NCBI GenBank assembly: GCA_040757115.1
Contig: JBFLYA010000054.1
Span: 1 to 20,359, forward strand
DNA: 20,359 bases
Origin: a bacterium
Lineage (GTDB): Bacteria; UBA9089; CG2-30-40-21; SBAY01
Reading direction: 5' to 3'
Position numbers and translations under genes: made by a program
Notes under the pieces: model-generated
The model's input: only the letters and a program-made list of their open reading frames with translations
Told to the model about the DNA's origin: nothing
Database searches by the model: none
Shown here: positions 6,430 to 14,029 of the stretch, one piece after another
How positions within the stretch are numbered: the stretch's first letter is position 1
Layout: every line of letters starts with the position of its first letter

Positions 6430-8571
6430 TTATTCTTTCCAATAAAGAATTTTCCCAACAAGATTTTCTCCTTCTTCCAATATATTTCTCATGCGAGTTA
6501 TCTGGGCAGAGGTAGGTTCGGGTATATGTAGTTTTACTTTTTCTTTTTCAACCTTTACTTTCTTTTTTGCCTTTTCTAACAACTCTTTAATTTCGGGTAT
6601 CGAAAGTTTTAATAGAGGAATTTGTTCTGCCTTTTCAATAGCTTCTTTATCCAGGCCAAGGGTCTGATATGCCGCTTCATAGTTAGGAAATAATCTTAAT
6701 GCCTCAATAAACATCTCTAATGCTATATTTTTTTCTTTTAATAGCGTGTATAATACCCCTAAATTAAGGTATATTCCACCGTCAGTTGTATCTTTTTTTA
6801 TGGCTTCTTCATAGTACTTACAGGCAAGTTTTAACTCTCCATTTAAGCAATAAATATTAGCCAGATTATTATAAGCAGGAGAATATTCTGTATCAATCTC
6901 ATTGATTATTTTACTAAATTCGTTTATTGCCTCCTCATACCTTCCGTCCTTAGCATAAAATATCCCTTTTTGATTATGCTCCATAGAAAGTCTACTTTTT
7001 TTTCGGTATTCTTTAAATTCATTAATGTACTGTTTAACTTTAATATTTATTTCTTCTTGTGCCGGAATTTTAGGTAGCCAGTTTTCTTGAGGGAGGGTTG
7101 GTGGATTAAGAGGAGGATAATTTTTCCAACATTTATGTGTCTCCAATACTTTCAATTTACCCTCATTATTCCATTCCTTATACTCTCTTATACCATACTG
7201 CCAGGCATCTATAAATGATTTTTGTAGATGAATGGGGTCTATTGGTAGCCAGACATGGTCTTGCAGGATAATATATGAGTCCTTATCAAAACTAATTAAA
7301 TCGGCATTTTTAGAATGGATACCTGTATCAAATAGTATAAATATATGTTCTGGGACTAATACAAATGCTGTGTGAATACCGACACTTTCTAAGCAAGTGG
7401 CATACAAGATACTTAAATCATCACAATCGCCTTTAGTAAAGAATAAACTTTGACGGGCATATTGAATTATCTCAAACGGCTCATGCGAGTAGCCAATAGG
7501 GTATACAGATAATCCTACAAATATCTCCATTGCCTGTAATAATCTTTCATTTAATTCTCTTGGTTTAAAAGCACTAATTATATGTCGGGTAAAGAATTTT
7601 ATAAGTGGGTCATCTGGGGTTACAAATTTACTGATTTTCTCCCAATCAATAGCCTCTTCCTTTTTAGGAAATTGTACAGATAGGCTAAGTCGATGTGTAC
7701 TACCAATATCATCATAAGGTAAGAAACAATAGTCAAATAGCGTATGATTTCTTTTTAGCCCTAATCCAAAAGAGTATTTACCTAAATCTTTACTATGAGA
7801 ATTTAGGCTTTGAGAGTATCCTCCTTGCAATGTTAAGTTATCTAAAAGTCTATACTCTATACCAAGATGTAGTTTAGAATTAGACTCCTTCAGAAATTTA
7901 TCTATATCAACTGCAAAAATTAAGTCATCTCTTAATTTATAAGTAATACCTGTTTTGATGTTTAAAGGGAGTGGATAGCTTTGCTTGATAAATTTTACCT
8001 TCTTGCCAATGTTTTGTAAGTTTACACCAATATTTAAATCTCCTCTTTTATACAATCCACCTAAGTCAGCAGCAAAGGTAGTAGCCTTTTCATCCTCAAG
8101 TTTTTCTTGAATAAATTTACCAGTAATACCGATAGAAAGGTCATGGGTTAGCCCTCTGGCATATCCTAAACTAATGTTTAAATCCGAAGTATCAAAGCTA
8201 CCAATAGGTGCATCAGTAGGTCCTGTTCTTTTTTCTATTTTATCTGAATTAAGATAGTTTATACTTGCTCCAATGGATTGATTTGATGATAAAGGTTGGG
8301 CATAACTAAGGAATTCTTGTGTAGTATGAAGGGAGAGTTGGTTATGAGAGAATAAAAGTTTCCTTTGCTTGATTTGATTTAGCCCGGCAGGATTCCAATA
8401 AATAGCAGTGGGGTCATCAGCTAGACCAACAAATGCACTACCCATGCCTAAAGCCCGTGCTCCGATACCTATCTTCAAGAAAGAATAGGGGGTTTTACCT
8501 GCCTTAGCTTCTACTTCTTGTACACTGAGTAAGCCAAGAAGTATTAGAAATGTTATCTTAAATTTTAACAC
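6430..8571 (-). CDS. Outer-membrane PorV/UPF0164-like barrel fused to transglutaminase-like and TPR domains
   Basis: The GTG start at 8571 is preferred (713 residues). GGAAGG precedes it by a few bases, whereas the ATG at 8589 has no ribosome-binding site. A signal peptide covers residues 1-23. The PorV/UPF0164-type beta-barrel region opens FLKIGIGARALGMGSAFVGLADDPTAIYWNPAGL (the hallmark of the family; residues about 31-64) and runs to about 300. A transglutaminase-like domain follows: GDCDD with Cys383, PEHIFILF with His409 and WLPIDP with Asp445 form a plausible Cys-His-Asp triad. At least three TPR units follow (about 530-645), then a lysine-rich helix. Barrels of this family carry or shuttle surface proteins, and the fusion suggests peptide or cell-wall processing at the outer membrane (inference). 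Confidence 0.8.
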   Translation of the reverse strand: MLKFKITFLILLGLLSVQEVEAKAGKTPYSFLKIGIGARALGMGSAFVGLADDPTAIYWNPAGLNQIKQRKLLFSHNQLSLHTTQEFLSYAQPLSSNQSIGASINYLNSDKIEKRTGPTDAPIGSFDTSDLNISLGYARGLTHDLSIGITGKFIQEKLEDEKATTFAADLGGLYKRGDLNIGVNLQNIGKKVKFIKQSYPLPLNIKTGITYKLRDDLIFAVDIDKFLKESNSKLHLGIEYRLLDNLTLQGGYSQSLNSHSKDLGKYSFGLGLKRNHTLFDYCFLPYDDIGSTHRLSLSVQFPKKEEAIDWEKISKFVTPDDPLIKFFTRHIISAFKPRELNERLLQAMEIFVGLSVYPIGYSHEPFEIIQYARQSLFFTKGDCDDLSILYATCLESVGIHTAFVLVPEHIFILFDTGIHSKNADLISFDKDSYIILQDHVWLPIDPIHLQKSFIDAWQYGIREYKEWNNEGKLKVLETHKCWKNYPPLNPPTLPQENWLPKIPAQEEINIKVKQYINEFKEYRKKSRLSMEHNQKGIFYAKDGRYEEAINEFSKIINEIDTEYSPAYNNLANIYCLNGELKLACKYYEEAIKKDTTDGGIYLNLGVLYTLLKEKNIALEMFIEALRLFPNYEAAYQTLGLDKEAIEKAEQIPLLKLSIPEIKELLEKAKKKVKVEKEKVKLHIPEPTSAQITRMRNILEEGENLVGKILYWKE

Positions 8572-8605
8572 ACTTTCCTTCCTACACATAAATAGAGTTC
8601 AGCGG

Positions 8606-8623
8606 CGGTGGGCTTGCCCACCG
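8606..8623. repeat. GC-rich perfect hairpin CGGTGGGC/GCCCACCG
   Basis: An 8-bp perfect stem with a TT loop lies between the MITE and the barrel gene's 5' end. No T-run follows on either strand, so it is more likely a dispersed palindrome or mRNA-structure element than a clear terminator. Confidence 0.5.
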
Positions 8624-8634
8624 TCCACTGTAAT

Positions 8635-8952
8635 AACTTGATAATTCGTAACTATTTAGCCAAGTGAAGTGAAAGGTAAGGAGAGGTGGAGAAAGGAGAG
8701 AATTGGAGAAAAGTACAAAATCCCACATCCCAAATTATAAATCACAAACAAATTCCAAATTCAAAATCTATTTGTTTCCCCTGTAGATAATATCAACGGG
8801 GTTTAGAGTTTTGGTCATTGGATTTTAGAGTTTGTTTGATTTTTGGTGCTTGTGATTTGGTACTTCTTTTTATTCTCTCCATTTCCCCATCTTCTCCCTT
8901 TCTCCTTACTTACACAACTTCAGATGTCTAAAGTGTTACGATAATTCAAGTT
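8635..8952. mobile_element. MITE family C with 5-bp target duplication GTAAT
   Basis: This 318-bp element has long imperfect inverted ends. The left reads AACTTGATAATTCGTAAC; the right, reversed, reads AACTTGAATTATCGTAAC. Further pairing follows through TTTAG, TGAAG and GGTAAGGAGA-like purine tracts to AAATCACAAA in the middle. GTAAT flanks both sides (8630-8634 and 8953-8957). No protein is encoded. The right end overlaps the stop codon of the nucleotidyltransferase-HEPN gene. Confidence 0.6.
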
Positions 8953-9827
8953 GTAATTTTTTGCTCAAATTGCTTAAACTTTTCTCGACACTTTCTCAAC
9001 GCCAACCTGCGTAGTTTCTTTACACGCTCTTCAAGGTATTCAAGTTCACGCTTGGTAATTTTATATGATTTCTTGTATCGTGCACCAATATATGCTTCCT
9101 TCAGAAGCTCAAACAGATGTTTTTCTTTGCCTTTTTCCCGTGGGAAAATCTCGGCGAAATCCGTATCAATTTTTTCCATTCGCTCTGTTAGTTTCTCTAA
9201 ATCGTGTGTTCTTGGTTTGTAGCTGGTAAGTACGAGAGAAGCACCAGTGTATAGGTGTTCGGTGGTCTGGTGGAGATGGAAAGCAGCCTCATTATTCCAG
9301 CCTTTCTTAAAACTAGATTCATAATACCAAAAAAATTTCTTCGCCTTCGGAAACCAGATTTTATAATCCTCCTTTGCCAGTGCCCTTTTTATTCCTGGGG
9401 TAAGCTTCCTTGCTCGTACCAGTTGGAATCGTCTTGAGTCATAAAGGAGTATGCCTTCCTTTTTGACATCAGCATAGAAGTATCTGCCAACTGAGAGTTG
9501 TTCATTGACATGCTCAATATCTTCCCTAATAAGTTTTACTGGTGTATGAATCTTACGTCTGATTTGATTTTCAACTTTATTCCAAATCTTATAATCATCT
9601 ACTATCTTCTCCTCCTGCACAATCACCATAATGTCAAAGTCACTTTCATAATTCGTGAAATGTTCCTCTTCAGCATCATATCGAAAATCGCGCTCCACGA
9701 AGTCTCCACGAGCATAACTGCCAAACAGAATAATCATCTCGACTTTTGCTGCTGCACGAATGATTCCAACGATATCTTCGAGTTCCTCTCGTTTATACTC
9801 CGGAAGATGGTTTATGCTTGTTTTCAT
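8946..9827 (-). CDS. Nucleotidyltransferase-HEPN fusion protein (MNT-HEPN)
   Basis: This 293-residue protein has an N-terminal minimal nucleotidyltransferase domain: LFGSYARGD (35-42) with the Gly-Ser pair, and SDFDIMV with Asp63 and Asp65. About 20 residues, rich in acid and aromatic side chains, separate the two motifs, more than in most MNT proteins. Residues from about 150 form a HEPN domain with HLHQTTEHLYTGA and ARYKKSY (about 248-254). In separate MNT/HEPN pairs the transferase modifies and silences the HEPN RNase; here both are in one chain. GAGGA precedes the ATG. The final codons and the TGA stop lie at the junction with MITE family C, so the original C terminus may have differed. 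Confidence 0.85.
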   Translation of the reverse strand: MKTSINHLPEYKREELEDIVGIIRAAAKVEMIILFGSYARGDFVERDFRYDAEEEHFTNYESDFDIMVIVQEEKIVDDYKIWNKVENQIRRKIHTPVKLIREDIEHVNEQLSVGRYFYADVKKEGILLYDSRRFQLVRARKLTPGIKRALAKEDYKIWFPKAKKFFWYYESSFKKGWNNEAAFHLHQTTEHLYTGASLVLTSYKPRTHDLEKLTERMEKIDTDFAEIFPREKGKEKHLFELLKEAYIGARYKKSYKITKRELEYLEERVKKLRRLALRKCREKFKQFEQKITT

Positions 9828-9966
9828 AATTAATCCTCAATAATTCAGTGGTTGTCCGTTACTGGAGTAACCAATCAAGATTCGGACAGAGACAAGCCCT
9901 GTCCCTACATATAGCATCCATCATTTTTAAGTTTAAAATAGAACTCTGAAAGAGCAGTGCCACCAG

Positions 9967-10248
9967 TTAGATAGAATCTATCTGTGATTTGTTTTTCTTT
10001 GTTGCTAAGTTCCAAAAAGTCAAGTTGTTTGGAAGTGAGTATAGTTTTCCCCATAGTAAATACTCCAAAAAGCGCCTTTTATAAGGGTCAATATGGGATT
10101 TTATCCTCTCCCAGGATTCTATTACTTCTGTCCGATTAAGTTTTTCCCCATCCAATCCATAATTTATTAATTGAGTTAGCTTCCACAGTCTAAATTCTTC
10201 TGGTTTTTCCTTCATAAACTTAGCTTCATCTATCACCCAGTTATACAT
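9967..10248 (-). CDS. Small protein of unknown function, possible toxin-antitoxin partner
   Basis: This 93-residue protein contains FRLWKLTQLINYGLDGEKL, RTEVIESW, DPYKRRFLEYLLW and a short tail. GGAGG lies nine bases before the ATG. The WRLxxLINYGLxGEKL...KRxFLxxLLW pattern resembles small proteins (possibly DUF6922) that I recall next to AbiEii-type nucleotidyltransferase toxins; the family name is from memory and uncertain. It sits between a nucleotidyltransferase-HEPN gene and a broken PIN gene. No catalytic residues are visible. Confidence 0.6.
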   Translation of the reverse strand: MYNWVIDEAKFMKEKPEEFRLWKLTQLINYGLDGEKLNRTEVIESWERIKSHIDPYKRRFLEYLLWGKLYSLPNNLTFWNLATKKNKSQIDSI

Positions 10249-10281
10249 AGTTTTATTCCTCCAGAATGCCTAAGAGATGCT

Positions 10282-10465
10282 CTAATGCTTTAGTTCTAAT
10301 ACTCTTTGATAAACCTCATCTCCAATATAAAATTTCTTCTTACGGAGTTCATCTATATAAACCTTAAGGTCTTTTTCTATTAATCCCAATTCTTTACCAT
10401 AAGCAAGTACGCCTACTTCTCCTATTACTTCTAATCCTAATTGTATAGCCTTAGTTCTCAATTCG
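10282..10465 (-). pseudogene. PIN toxin C-terminal fragment (DUF3368 type)
   Basis: On the minus strand this reads LRTKAIQLGLEVIGEVG, then VLAYGKELGLI and ELRKKKFYIGDEVYQRVLE, which matches the C-terminal third of DUF3368 PIN toxins (A-x-LGL-x-VIGTLG, then DEL...GFYISDELY). The catalytic N-terminal two thirds are missing. Upstream the frame runs into a truncated nucleotidyltransferase copy in a different reading frame, so two unrelated gene pieces were joined. Confidence 0.75.
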
Positions 10466-10717
10466 AGGTCTGACCCCCAATCCCCCTTTTGCCTTTCCTT
10501 CGTCCTGTACAATCACCATAATGTCAAAGTCACTTTCATAATTCGTGAAATGTTCCTCTTCAGCATTATATCGAAAATCGCGCTCCACGAAGTCTCCACG
10601 GGCATAACTGCCAAACAGAATAATCATCTCGACTTTTGCTGCTACACGAATGATTCCAACGATATCTTCGAGTTCCTCTCGTTTATACTCCGGAAGATGG
10701 TTTATGCTTGCTTTCAT
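10451..10717 (-). pseudogene. Truncated duplicate of the nucleotidyltransferase gene
   Basis: The first 71 or so codons repeat the start of the gene at 8946-9827, with only about five base differences over roughly 210 bp (10506-10717 against 9615-9827). Both active-site motifs (LFGSYARGD and SDFDIMV) are retained. After IMVIVQDE the homology ends and the frame continues through unrelated sequence to a stop. The rest of the transferase and all of the HEPN domain are lost. The ribosome-binding site has been moved away by a MITE inserted upstream, so efficient translation is unlikely. The high similarity implies a recent duplication. Confidence 0.8.
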
Positions 10718-10722
10718 AATTA

Positions 10723-10935
10723 TAGCAGTTATTATTCAAAATTTTACTTAGAAATGCCGATAAGTATAGTAAGTATTAACCAAAACTTCACATTAGTATT
10801 GTTGATGGTTGATAGTTGATAGTCTATGAAACTATAAACTATCAACTATCAACCATCAACCCTGTTGCTATATCTGTTCTATGAGAAATTTTCGTTAATA
10901 ACTACTATATGTCAAATTTTGATTAATAAGTGCTA
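10723..10935. mobile_element. MITE family B, copy 2, with TA target duplication
   Basis: This 213-bp element begins TAGCAGTTATTATTCAAAA and ends in the inverse of TAGCACTTATTAATCAAAA, flanked by TA at 10721-10722 and 10936-10937. Its first roughly 35 bp match the right end of copy 1. A further end-like sequence (inverse of TAGTAGTTATTAACGAAAA, ending at 10907 next to TA) lies 28 bp inside the right end, which suggests nesting. The interior holds a 23-bp perfect hairpin. Confidence 0.8.
10801..10860. repeat. Perfect 23-bp hairpin built of GTTGATA heptamers
   Basis: The left arm 10801-10823 (GTTGATG GTTGATA GTTGATA GT) and the right arm 10838-10860 are perfectly complementary around a 14-base loop. 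The arm is itself a heptamer tandem repeat. It lies inside MITE family B copy 2. Confidence 0.85.
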
Positions 10936-11016
10936 TAATCCTCAATAATTCAGTTAATAACTTCATGTCAATATTTTCACCAAAAACTCTAACAACTTCA
11001 ACTCTCCACTTTTTTC

Positions 11017-11319
11017 TCATCTTACCTTCCCTTCAATTTCTTCATTAGTTAAATTAATTATTGGAATACCTTCTTCTTCTAATATTTTTTGAGTTTCCCA
11101 GTAGTTCAAACCAAGTAATTCTGCTGTCTCTCTTAAAGTTATCTTCCTATTCTTGTAAGCAGTAATAACTTCTTGCTTCATTATAGACCCTAATCCCATT
11201 GCTATCAATTGTCGTATAGCTGTTGAGACATCCTCATAGTGTCTTTTTGCGTAATAATTAACTTTCTGTAACAGGTCATCATTTAAAACTGTTCTTACTT
11301 CTATCATCTTTTGTTCCAT
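11017..11319 (-). CDS. UPF0175-type antitoxin
   Basis: This 100-residue protein has an N-terminal segment (about 5-45) that looks like a ribbon-helix-helix DNA-binding region. The C-terminal stretch AYKNRKITLRETAELLGLNYWETQKILEEEGIP (about 54-86) is the UPF0175 signature. It directly follows the PIN toxin gene: the toxin's TAA is immediately followed by this ATG. The toxin's last codons (ATGGAGGAAGGA) act as ribosome-binding site, so translation is coupled. The toxin-first order is the reverse of classic vapBC. It probably binds the direct repeats downstream of the operon promoter. Confidence 0.8.
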   Translation of the reverse strand: MEQKMIEVRTVLNDDLLQKVNYYAKRHYEDVSTAIRQLIAMGLGSIMKQEVITAYKNRKITLRETAELLGLNYWETQKILEEEGIPIINLTNEEIEGKVR

Positions 11320-11808
11320 TTATCCTTCCTCCATTATTAAAGATTTATACTTCTCTAAGTTACTCTTAGAAAGCCTCTTATAATAATATAAGTTTTGTAG
11401 GTAGGTAACATATTCATCTCTACTCAAAATCTCCTTTTTTACTCTCTCAAATAAGAACTCAGGAGAATTCATTACTCTGAATCCTTCAAGTTTTGCTTTT
11501 CTATATAATTCAGTATCGTCAACAAATACATAATGAGCATTTTTATCTTTAGCTAATAAAACTACTTGAGTATCAACTTTTGCAATATTATGAAATTCTT
11601 TTTCACTTTCTTTCTTAATTATCTTTTGATCAAACACTCTTTTAATAATTATAGCATCAGAATAACCAGAGATAATACCATCCTCTACACATTCTCTATA
11701 AACTCCTTCTGGACAGATTATCTTTCCTTCTATTTCCGTTAGCCACTCAATTACTCCAATTTTTGATAAAGATATCAACATTGAAGTATCAATAACTATT
11801 TTCTTCAT
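11320..11808 (-). CDS. PIN-domain ribonuclease toxin (DUF3368-like)
   Basis: This 162-residue protein starts at the ATG at 11808, preceded by AAAGGTGA. A TTG five codons upstream is less likely. PIN acidic residues are Asp7 (VIDTS), Glu39 (VYRECV), Asp79 (KVDTQVVLLA) and Asp97/98 (YVFVDDTELYRKA). The core is complete, so the nuclease should be active. Pairing with a UPF0175 antitoxin is the known arrangement for DUF3368 PIN toxins. A fragment of another such toxin lies downstream at 10282-10465. Confidence 0.85.
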   Translation of the reverse strand: MKKIVIDTSMLISLSKIGVIEWLTEIEGKIICPEGVYRECVEDGIISGYSDAIIIKRVFDQKIIKKESEKEFHNIAKVDTQVVLLAKDKNAHYVFVDDTELYRKAKLEGFRVMNSPEFLFERVKKEILSRDEYVTYLQNLYYYKRLSKSNLEKYKSLIMEEG

Positions 11809-11909
11809 TAAGTCACCTTTCAATTATACTCCTGCTAATGCACAGGATGGAGTAATAACTTCTACTTTAGTATCTACTAATAGCCCAAGAAATATACTTA
11901 CTATAAAAC

Positions 11910-11949
11910 TGACAAAGTAACAAGGTAATAAATTGACAAATGTAACAAG
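11910..11949. promoter_or_regulatory. Direct-repeat operator candidate of the UPF0175/PIN operon
   Basis: TGACAAAGTAACAAG (11910-11924) and TGACAAATGTAACAAG (11934-11949) are near-identical direct repeats 24 bp apart, placed just downstream of the predicted transcription start. The position suits repression by the antitoxin. Confidence 0.5.
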
Positions 11950-11962
11950 TTAGCCTTATATT

Positions 11963-11991
11963 ATATTACCATAAGTGGGAAGAACTGTCAA
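11963..11991 (-). promoter_or_regulatory. Promoter of the UPF0175/PIN operon
   Basis: On the minus strand: TTGACA (11986-11991), a 17-bp spacer and TAATAT (11963-11968), giving a leader of about 150 bases before the toxin ATG. The spacer ends in ACTTATGG, the same as the spacer of the toxin-antitoxin promoter at 1837-1865. A plus-strand TTGACA (11933-11938) with TTATAT (11956-11961) overlaps it and would read antisense into the FG-GAP gene. Confidence 0.65.
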
Positions 11992-12012
11992 TTAAAAACA
12001 GAAAATGGCAAA

Positions 12013-13611
12013 TTATTTAATTATTACTAATCTCTTCACAATGGTCTTAGTAGTCCCATCAACAAAATCTACCTTAAAGATATAGACATAAAGGCCACTG
12101 GCAATATCTAACATATTCCATTCAAGTTCACTATATCTTCCCTCATCCCCCTTTCCTTTTAGAGTTGTTACCCAATCATAGCTAATATCGTAGATGTCTA
12201 TGGTTATATCTGCATCCTTTGGTAGATGGTATCTAAAAGTAACTTTATCAACATTTTTAGCCGGATTAGGGTAGCTATAAACAATTATGTCTGAAGTTGG
12301 GGTATAAATTTCCTTTGTGGCTTTTAATAGATACAATTTATCAGATAAAACTAAAATATCATTAACTCCGTCTTTATCTACCTCTGAGGTGATTAAATGG
12401 GCTATTTTATTATTCGGTAGAGTATAATTCCATAGTTTATTAAGTTCATCATCTAAAACAATAATCTGGCCATCCTGAGTATAAGTAATTATCTCTAAGT
12501 GTCCATCACCACTAAGATCATTAATACAGCCGGTTGCAATTCCTGTGGTATGGTTAAATTGAGCAAGTGGATTAAGGTTACAATCAAGCATCATAACCTT
12601 ACCAATATTACTGCCGACAACTATTTCCTTTTTACCATCATAATTAAAATCTGCCACAGCCATTCCTTTTAATCCATAAGTTGTCAGGAATTGATGGATA
12701 ATGTCACCATTTGCAGGATTAAGGATATACACTCCACCCCAATCATTATTATCATTTAAAATCCAAACGATGATTTCTTCCTCACCATTTCCATCCATAT
12801 CAGCAATAGCTACATTCGTGCTAGTAGATACAGAACCAATTTTTTTAACCCATTTCTCATTACATGAGTCATCCAGACAAATTACATAACTATACCAATC
12901 ACTTGTGCCATTATAGGTGCCAGGCTCAAGGCTAATTTTAGAGGCATAGGATTGAATGGCAACAAAAGAGTCATTAAGAGCACCAATTTCAGCGTCTGCA
13001 CCTAAGGAGTATGTCCCTATTTCTTTAATTTTTTCAGTGATGATACCATCTACATACTTTATTCTGGACATAACTACCTTACGGATGGTGACACTACCTA
13101 CCTCACCTACCTTCCCAAGTTGGGTAATAATGGTATTGGGGCCTAATAAAGATATATTCTTTATCTCATTGCCAAAGTCAAATAATGAATAGACCTGCTT
13201 GTTCTTACAATCAATAATCCCAAGTACACCTTTTTTATTAGCAAATATAATTTCTAATGAGCCATTATTATCCAAATCTATCAGACAGATACTGGTCAGC
13301 GTCCCCCCTAAATCAGAAGAAAATAACTCATCTCCATTAGCCCCACAGACTATAACCCTATTTACAACTGGAGTGATAATTTCTAACTCTCCATCACCAT
13401 TGACATCACCTGTTAGAACCAATTGGTTAGCTTGTTTAGTCCAGTCGACTTCAAAAGGCAATTTGGGATGAATCTTTTTAGTAGAGGCAAATGGATAATA
13501 AAAGGTACTTGCGGGACTATATCCATTAAACTTCCAGCCTATTGTTTCAGTTGCTGATACTTTGTTAGTCCAACTGATAAGACACATTAAAATGACAAAA
13601 AGTATTCTCAT
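12013..13611 (-). CDS. Secreted FG-GAP/VCBS-repeat protein with C-terminal FlgD/T9SS-like domain
   Basis: This 532-residue protein starts at the ATG at 13611 (signal peptide MRILFVILMCLISW...VSA), with AAGGA upstream. The longer frame to 13677 is translated from a CACGAAGAACACGAAGG-type repeat and is rejected. Several calcium-loop motifs (DVNGDGELEI, DLDNNGSLEI, DMDGNGEEEI, DFNYDGKKEI, DLSGDGHLEI, then DKDGVNDI) mark FG-GAP/VCBS repeats of an integrin-like beta-propeller. The last 85 or so residues (YSYPNPAKN, FRYHLPKDADITIDIYD, ASGLYVYIFK, KRLVIIK) match the FlgD-Ig or type IX secretion C-terminal fold. It probably functions on the cell surface. It lies 52 bp downstream of a response regulator and may share its transcript. 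Confidence 0.85.
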   Translation of the reverse strand: MRILFVILMCLISWTNKVSATETIGWKFNGYSPASTFYYPFASTKKIHPKLPFEVDWTKQANQLVLTGDVNGDGELEIITPVVNRVIVCGANGDELFSSDLGGTLTSICLIDLDNNGSLEIIFANKKGVLGIIDCKNKQVYSLFDFGNEIKNISLLGPNTIITQLGKVGEVGSVTIRKVVMSRIKYVDGIITEKIKEIGTYSLGADAEIGALNDSFVAIQSYASKISLEPGTYNGTSDWYSYVICLDDSCNEKWVKKIGSVSTSTNVAIADMDGNGEEEIIVWILNDNNDWGGVYILNPANGDIIHQFLTTYGLKGMAVADFNYDGKKEIVVGSNIGKVMMLDCNLNPLAQFNHTTGIATGCINDLSGDGHLEIITYTQDGQIIVLDDELNKLWNYTLPNNKIAHLITSEVDKDGVNDILVLSDKLYLLKATKEIYTPTSDIIVYSYPNPAKNVDKVTFRYHLPKDADITIDIYDISYDWVTTLKGKGDEGRYSELEWNMLDIASGLYVYIFKVDFVDGTTKTIVKRLVIIK

Positions 13612-13663
13612 CTTATTTTTCCTTCGTGTTCTTCGTGCTCTTCGTGGTGAATAGTTACAATAA

Positions 13664-14029
13664 TTACAGTAATTCATTTATTTTTGATAATAATTCTGCA
13701 TCATCAAAAGGCTTGGTAATATAGGCATCTGCCCCTACTTTTTCACCCCATTCCTTATCACTCTTTTGTCCCTTAGCCGTTAACATGATAATAAGAATGT
13801 GTTTGTATTGGTCATCTGATTTTAGAATCTGGCAGACCTGGTAGCCACTTTTTTTAGGCATCATCACATCAAGAACAATCAAATCAGGATTCTCTCCCTG
13901 TGCCTTATCCAATCCCTCTACGCCATCGGACGCAGTAATGACATCATAACCTACATTTTCTAATCTAATCTTCAATGCCATGACTAAGTAAGGTTCATCA
14001 TCTATTACCAATATCTTTCTTTTAGACAT
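13664..14029 (-). CDS. Single-domain response regulator
   Basis: This 121-residue receiver domain has no output domain. The acidic pocket is Asp10/Asp11, the phosphoacceptor is Asp54 (IVLDVMMP), the switch Thr is Thr84 and the conserved Lys is Lys106 (YITKPF). The start overlaps the end of the preceding receiver gene by eight bases (GATGTCTAA), so the two are translationally coupled. Together with the histidine kinase gene upstream they form a signalling operon. Single receivers act as phospho-relays or by binding target proteins. It resembles the next receiver closely enough to suggest tandem duplication. Confidence 0.9.
   Translation of the reverse strand: MSKRKILVIDDEPYLVMALKIRLENVGYDVITASDGVEGLDKAQGENPDLIVLDVMMPKKSGYQVCQILKSDDQYKHILIIMLTAKGQKSDKEWGEKVGADAYITKPFDDAELLSKINELL

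Noticed and set aside
11827-11950. Minus-strand open stretch ending in LLVDTKVEVITPSCALAGV
   Set aside because: It has no start codon and lies in the leader and operator region of the toxin operon. It may be a gene remnant, but no family could be assigned.
11933-11961. Plus-strand promoter TTGACA-N17-TTATAT reading into the FG-GAP gene 3' end
   Set aside because: It overlaps the better-placed minus-strand toxin-operon promoter and has no gene downstream. An antisense role cannot be supported from sequence alone.
13612-13677. Upstream extension of the FG-GAP protein (22 residues)
   Set aside because: It is translated from a CACGAAGAACACGAAGG-type dispersed repeat. The signal peptide and ribosome-binding site support the start at 13611.
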